Source of the DNA: Hymenopellis radicata | Lineage: Eukaryota; Basidiomycota; Agaricomycetes; Agaricales; Physalacriaceae | Assembly: GCA_015501595.1 (NCBI GenBank) | Contig: JADNRX010000005.1 | Location: 1-64,000, forward strand | DNA: 64,000 nucleotides | Reading direction: 5' to 3' | Shown here: positions 59,726 to 64,000 of the stretch, piece after piece | How the letters are laid out: each line of letters starts with the position of its first letter | Numbering within the stretch: position 1 is the stretch's first letter | Position numbers and translations under genes: made by a program | Notes under the pieces: generated by a model | Told to the model about the DNA's origin: nothing | Seen by the model: the letters and a program-made list of their open reading frames with translations, nothing else | Database searches by the model: none

Positions 59726-61594
59726 TTAACCAACATGTTCAACAATGCTCGTCACAAGCTTCCCATCCTTCACGACAGTCCTGAGCATTTCTGGCACAGC
59801 TTGCTCTTGGTAATCCGGTTGATCATCAGTTCCTATGGGCAAGCTAACGTTGATAGAGCTACACTTCGCAGTTGTAACCTCCACACCCAGACTAGCTTTG
59901 GAAAGATAGACTTGACCAGAGTCGGTAGAATCAATTTGGATTATGGGCGCCGTGCCCGTAACCTGGAGCTCGAAAGAAGGCGATTTCGTGACGGATATAG
60001 ACGAAACAACTGACTCCACAACTATCGAAGTCTTGGTGCAATTCACTGCGGTCAGAGTAAGCGATATTGAAACATTTAATAAACAGATAATATTTACCAA
60101 GAGTGACCGCGTTCACTTTGCCCTTGATTTGAATAACCGAGTTTTTGCATCCGAAGATGTTGACAGCCTGGTGCAATTCGCAATTCTCGATTATAAGACT
60201 CTTCTCATCCTCTTGGTATTCCTTCGCGCCAATCAGCGTTTTGTCGTTATTTGAGATATGAACACTTACGACGCTCCAGTTTTTACCCTCCAGCGCAAGT
60301 TTGGCAGGCTTTTTGCCCATCAACGATTGGGGCTTAGAAGGCCTCAAAGGCTTCTTGCCTGGTTCTCCTCCGATTGAGGACGAATAAACAATATACAGTG
60401 GGATGTAACTCACTATCGGAACCAATGGTGCTTGGGACTGTGCTTCCAGCACGAAGGGATGGGTTCTTGTGGGTCATTTCGCTTTTGTCCACTTTTCGTA
60501 GACCTTTGGTGACATCAGCACCGCGGTTCAGTTCAGCAAATACAGCGGCGGTTCCACCGGCAGCTGGTGCGGCAGCCGCGGGCGGAGGAGGAGGGGCCAT
60601 TGGTGCTGGAGGAGGTGGCGGCGGTGGAGGTGGAGGGGCCCCAGCAACACTTGACGATCCTGATGCCTTATATTCTGAGACGTTGATACCCTGTAAGCAG
60701 CGATTTAACAATCTAAATAATGCAGAGATTGGAGATCGCGAACCTTGGGATTCCACGCGAGTCCGGTAGTGTGATGTTCCATAACATACTTGCGCATCTC
60801 CTCTAGTAAAGCAGCATACGCTTTGACCCACTCTGCGTGTTTTGGATCTCTATCAAATATTAGATGCTATGACAACTGACTCCGCGATACTTACTTATCC
60901 TTGGACTCTTTCATGACTCTGTTGCCGTAGAACATGACAGTGTCCTTGATCTCGTTGATTGCTGGTCCTGGTTTGGGTTGAATGACCCATCCAACGACGA
61001 TAGCACCTTCAGCGATCACCGTCAAGTGGGTGTACCAATCTCTATCCTTGCGATTCGCCTCCTTCAAACGAGAGATGGCTTCAACATCGGCAGAGAACGG
61101 AGACATAAGCGCTTCAATCTCTTTTGAATCCGGTTTGCGGCACGCAGCGCTCATGATAAGAAGACCCCTCATGTCCTTGTATTGTTTCTCCAGCAAACCG
61201 ACCTAATGGAATAGAATGAAGAATATCTCATGAATGAAGATGGGAAGCAGCTCACAATCTCTATTACGTTGGCACCAGCAAATGATTTCGTCAGCTCGAT
61301 GAACGGCTTGAGCTTTCCATCTATGACTGCCTCGTCGAACGCAACGACACTACGAGGGGTCTCAGCCGCTCCGGGCGACGGCGCAGCCGATTGCGACAAC
61401 GGCGCCGCGGTTTCTGGAGCGCCCGCACCTGTTGGCGCGCCTGCTGCTGGAAAGACGCCTCCCGCAGCAAGATCCTCGATACGCGATGTAGCTGCCTCGA
61501 GGCTGAGAGCCAATCAGTTACCAAAAACAATCAATGAACGAGGATTGTCTGACCGCTTTATGATCGTTGCAAGGGAATGCAGCCCAGTGGACAT
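59726..61594 (-). CDS. SRV2: Adenylyl cyclase-associated protein (CAP/Srv2)
   Basis: Starts MSTGLHSLATIIK, and after an intron (gtcagacaat...ggctctcag) RLEAATSRIEDLAAGGVF, the cyclase-binding coiled coil. A Pro/Ala linker is followed by the helical folded domain (VGLLEKQYKDMRGLLIMSAA, WYTHLTVIAEGAIVVGWVIQ, MFYGNRVMKESKDKDPKHAE), an SH3-binding polyproline run, a WH2-like KGLRKVDKSEMTHKNPSLR, and the C-terminal CARP beta-helix (NWSVVSVHISNNDKTLIGAK, ENCELHQAVNIFGCKNSVIQ, GTAPIIQIDSTDSGQVYLSK) ending VTSIVEHVG. CAP recycles G-actin with cofilin and in yeasts links Ras to adenylyl cyclase. Confidence 0.94.
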
Positions 61595-61933
61595 TATGAA
61601 AAACTCCTAGCAGCCCAATAGACGATGATGAGGGTAGTGAAGAACGGTGATCGCGACCGAATGGCAAGGCGGAGTTTGAAGTGACTGCATGTTGGATTCT
61701 CTGCAACGGAGGAATAGCATATATGCATCTGTATGAATTGGAAACCTCCAGCCATTGCAATCGCGCTACATTGAGCTTTCTTTGGTGCTCAGCAACATGA
61801 GCGCGCGAACTTTGCTCGAATTTCCCAACTGAAAACGAAGTGCGCTCTCATGATCCACCACTGTATGACGCAGTATGTTTCTAACAGCTCTATCGACATC
61901 TCGCGTAGCGCTAGTGCTACATGCGTAGTCATA
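61595..61933. other. Spacer between CAP and the release-factor gene
   Basis: 339 bases between tandem minus-strand genes. It should hold the CAP promoter and the 3' UTR of the next gene; no feature can be supported. Confidence 0.5.
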
Positions 61934-62459
61934 TTACTCAAAGCCGTCATCAGACTCAGCAGTCGCTTTTCCTAAGGCTTTCTTCTTGGCCTTCTTACGT
62001 CGCCTTCTCTCGCGCTCATTTTGTCTAGCTTTCTTGAGCCCTTCCTTGGACAAGCCGGGATTCACTTGTTTATCGAGCTTTGCAAATCATGTTAGGAGAG
62101 AGGCCGCCGAAAGTGCGAGAACAAATGCACCTTTTCGAGTAACCAACGTCTTGCCAGGCGCCTGTTTTGTTCAAGAGACCGAGTTTCTTGACAAGCAACG
62201 CGGAGACCTGTTGGCTTGTGGACGAGCTGTACGTTGTTCTCCGTCTTGTTGACTGATTGACCACCCTAGTGAACGATTGGTACACAACCTCGGGCAGGAT
62301 TGCACAACTCACAGGACCGCTACCTAAACGATATCGAACGTGCTATATTGTGTTGGTGGAACCTCACATACCTCGAACAAAACTTTCCTCAAGATCGGCT
62401 TCATTAAGCTCAGGAATTGTTCGTTCTTTAGATACTCTTTTAAGTACAGAGTAATTCAT
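61934..62459 (-). CDS. Mitochondrial release-factor-like protein (GGQ; MTRFR/Rso55 type)
   Basis: Short protein in about five exons. Exon 1 MNYSVLKRVSKERTIPELNE..ESFVR; then GSGP, and across an intron GGQSVNKTENNVQ, LVHKPTGLRVACQETRSLEQ, NRRLARRWLLEK, and the last exon LDKQVNPGLSKEGLKKARQN with a very basic run (ERRRRKKAKKK) ending SDDGFE. The GSGPGGQ loop catalyses peptidyl-tRNA hydrolysis; the absence of codon-recognition domains and a basic tail mark the C12orf65/MTRFR class that rescues stalled mitochondrial ribosomes. The GGQ triplet is encoded right after a splice junction. The start could lie upstream, since an in-frame stretch exists, but the MZM1 stop is only 78 bases away. Confidence 0.82.
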
Positions 62460-62537
62460 GCGTCGCTCAGGAAGAGGACCCGCATCTAAAGCACTGATTA
62501 TTAGCAATCTGGACTTGTGAAAGAGTGAGGGAGAGAC

Positions 62538-63045
62538 TCACGTTTGTGCCTTTGCCCTCTTACGCGCCTGCCGACTGGATTCGGGAATGGGCGGAGGCGT
62601 TTTGATGGATGCATTGTCACCAAGTTCCGTCTCCTTATTAATCTGGAGTCCTACAGAGGAATGTTAGAGCGTCCTTAGACAGGCGAGTTACAATACTGAC
62701 TCCAAAGTTCGTCGTCTACACGAGTGGCCTGCAGAACATTCCGTGTCAGAAACTGGGTGACACTCAGGGTATTATCCGTGTATTCCTGGAGGGCGGTTGG
62801 ACTTGGATTGGTTCCAAGAGCATCGACGTCCAGCCTCATTTTGCCTCGAAATGCTGCATAATTCGTTGAGGAACTGGTGGGTTGAAGAGCAGAATACGCA
62901 GACCTTGTAATACAGGTACATCTCCTGTAACAACATTCAGTCAAAGATGGCATAAAGAAGGATATAAATTACCAGCAAATGTTGTCCTAGATGCTCGGAA
63001 CAACTGTCTATAGGCTGACCTGGCAGCAGCGTTGAGGGTGGTCAT
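62538..63045 (-). CDS. MZM1: MZM1-type LYR protein (complex III assembly)
   Basis: Starts MTTLNAAARSAYRQLFRASR. The (L)-Y-R motif is in AYRQLFRA. Then TTFAGDVPVLQ, AFRGKMRLDVDALG, YTDNTLSVTQFLTRNVLQAT, RVDDELW, and the conserved C-terminal ETELGDNASIK box; it ends KAKAQT (stop 62538-62540). Mzm1 stabilises the Rieske Fe-S protein in the matrix before complex III insertion. About 125 residues, as usual. With CBP4 at 22.2 kb, this is the second bc1-assembly gene in the window. It faces histone H1 across 257 bases. Confidence 0.85.
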
Positions 63046-63302
63046 GACTTGAAAAAAATCAAATTCGAGGAACGACGGTCATTCGCTGGGTTATGTGCAC
63101 GTGCCCGACGCGAGATTTCAAAGTCAGCTCGTTTGTTGACTGACTGTTCGGCGGTTCTGATCCAGCTCTCATCTCAACCACCACCTTCAAGTTTCCGCTT
63201 GGCGTCCCCGTCCTCAAGCACACTTCCATCCCTCCTAGCCTGCCGGTCTATCCATCTATTACCATTCCCTTTGTCGCCTTTTCTTACTCTTCGTCGACAA
63301 AC

Positions 63303-64000
63303 ATGTCCGCTGTTTCCAAGAAACCCGCCTCCAAGGCTGCTGAAAAGCCCGAGAAGAAGACTGCAGCGAGAAAGCCTGCGACACACCCCCCTTGGATTGA
63401 TATGATCAAGGTCTGTCATTGTTTCCTCGTCTCCTATACCTGCATGCATGCTCAACGTCGAGCACTGAATTCAGGAGTGTATTGGTGCCAACCCCGATGA
63501 TGCTCGTACAGGCGTCTCTCGCCCTCAGATCAAGAAGTATGCCTTCCTGCCTATCGTCCCTGTTTCATATCTGATCATTCGCTAGATTCGTCGAGTCCAA
63601 GTACAAGCTAGAGATTGGTACCGCCCAAAATACACAACTCGCAAAGGCCCTCTCCACAGGCGCCGAAAAGGGTGTTTTTGTTCTACCCAAAGGTGCGTAC
63701 TAGTATCATCCTATAGTAACTTTCTGTCTCAACTGATCCTTCAGGTCCTTCCGGTCGTGTTAAGCTTCCCCCCAAGAACAAGCCAACCGATACGTCTGCG
63801 AAAGAGGTGCGTGTTTCCATCTCTCTTCCCAACTTACCTGACTCCTCCATAGAATAAACCTGCTGCCAAACCTAAGACCGCTGTAAAGACAGCAAAGGCA
63901 AAGGCTGTGGTGAAGAAGAAACCTACAACCAAGACCACGGCAAAGGCGAGCACTATCAAGAAGCCTGTCGCCAAACCCAGGACGACATCGGCTTCCAAGG
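63303..64000 (+). CDS. HHO1: Histone H1, 3' end outside window
   Basis: Starts MSAVSKKPASKAAEKPEKKT, then HPPWIDMIK and ECIGANPDDARTGVSRPQIK, KFVESKYKLEIGTAQNTQLA, KALSTGAEKGVFVLPKGPSG, the winged-helix globular domain. The Lys/Ala/Pro-rich tail (KTAVKTAKAKAVVKKKPTTK) runs off the window. Introns interrupt after MIK, after QIK, after LPK and after SAKE. Upstream, 63108-63113 reads ACGCGA, near an MCB, and GCACGTGC sits at 63097-63104. Linker histone of chromatin; the rest of the tail is not visible. Confidence 0.93.

Noticed and set aside
62300..62540. Fusion of MZM1 with the release-factor gene
   Set aside because: The phases do not match across the candidate intron, and MZM1 has its own stop right after ..KAKAQT.

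Overview
The window is nuclear DNA from a filamentous basidiomycete fungus, most likely an Agaricomycete. Genes are densely packed on both strands and cut by many 45-70 base introns (GT-AG, a few GC-AG). A DUF6533 membrane-protein gene (a family typical of Basidiomycota) and a split-repeat tyrosine-recombinase retrotransposon of Ngaro/PAT architecture support this. I cannot name the genus.

Layout. 1-3149: 3' part of a KIN1/MARK-type kinase gene. 3561-8247: an almost complete Ngaro-like (DIRS order) retrotransposon with A1-ORFs-B1-A2-B2 repeats, inserted 55 bases before the start codon of a DPP1-type lipid phosphatase gene (8303-9972). 9973-13793: the only long gene-poor stretch, holding a damaged tRNA-Arg-like gene and a tRNA 5'-half relic. 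13794-15378: DUF6533 gene. From 15.9 kb to the end the window is packed with mostly housekeeping genes: SERCA-type Ca2+ pump, SIP5-like RING protein, CBP4 (bc1 assembly), arrestin-like protein, SLC35F6-like transporter, SHQ1, anthranilate synthase TRP2, mitochondrial uS2m, ribosome-associated Hsp70 SSB, RFC subunit, CAF-1 large subunit, SPC24, CRM1 exportin, CCT1, CDC27/APC3, SRR1-like, MCT-1/TMA20, an E2, ASH2, a PhoD-like phosphatase, CAP/SRV2, a GGQ mitochondrial release-factor-like protein, MZM1 and the 5' part of histone H1. Two genes (40009-40565 and 50372-51232) are not recognised.

Many neighbours are divergent pairs with very short shared promoters (about 50-260 bases). The clearest functional pair is RFC/CAF-1 large subunit: 97 bases between start codons with a perfect MluI cell-cycle box in the middle. 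A canonical heat-shock element lies between the uS2m and SSB genes. Three conserved genes (DPP1, SIP5, DUF6533) and the retrotransposon carry single-base frame breaks at short G tracts, which needs checking as possible assembly error. Exon structures were worked out by eye from frame continuity, splice consensus and family conservation; the spans given run from start codon to stop codon.
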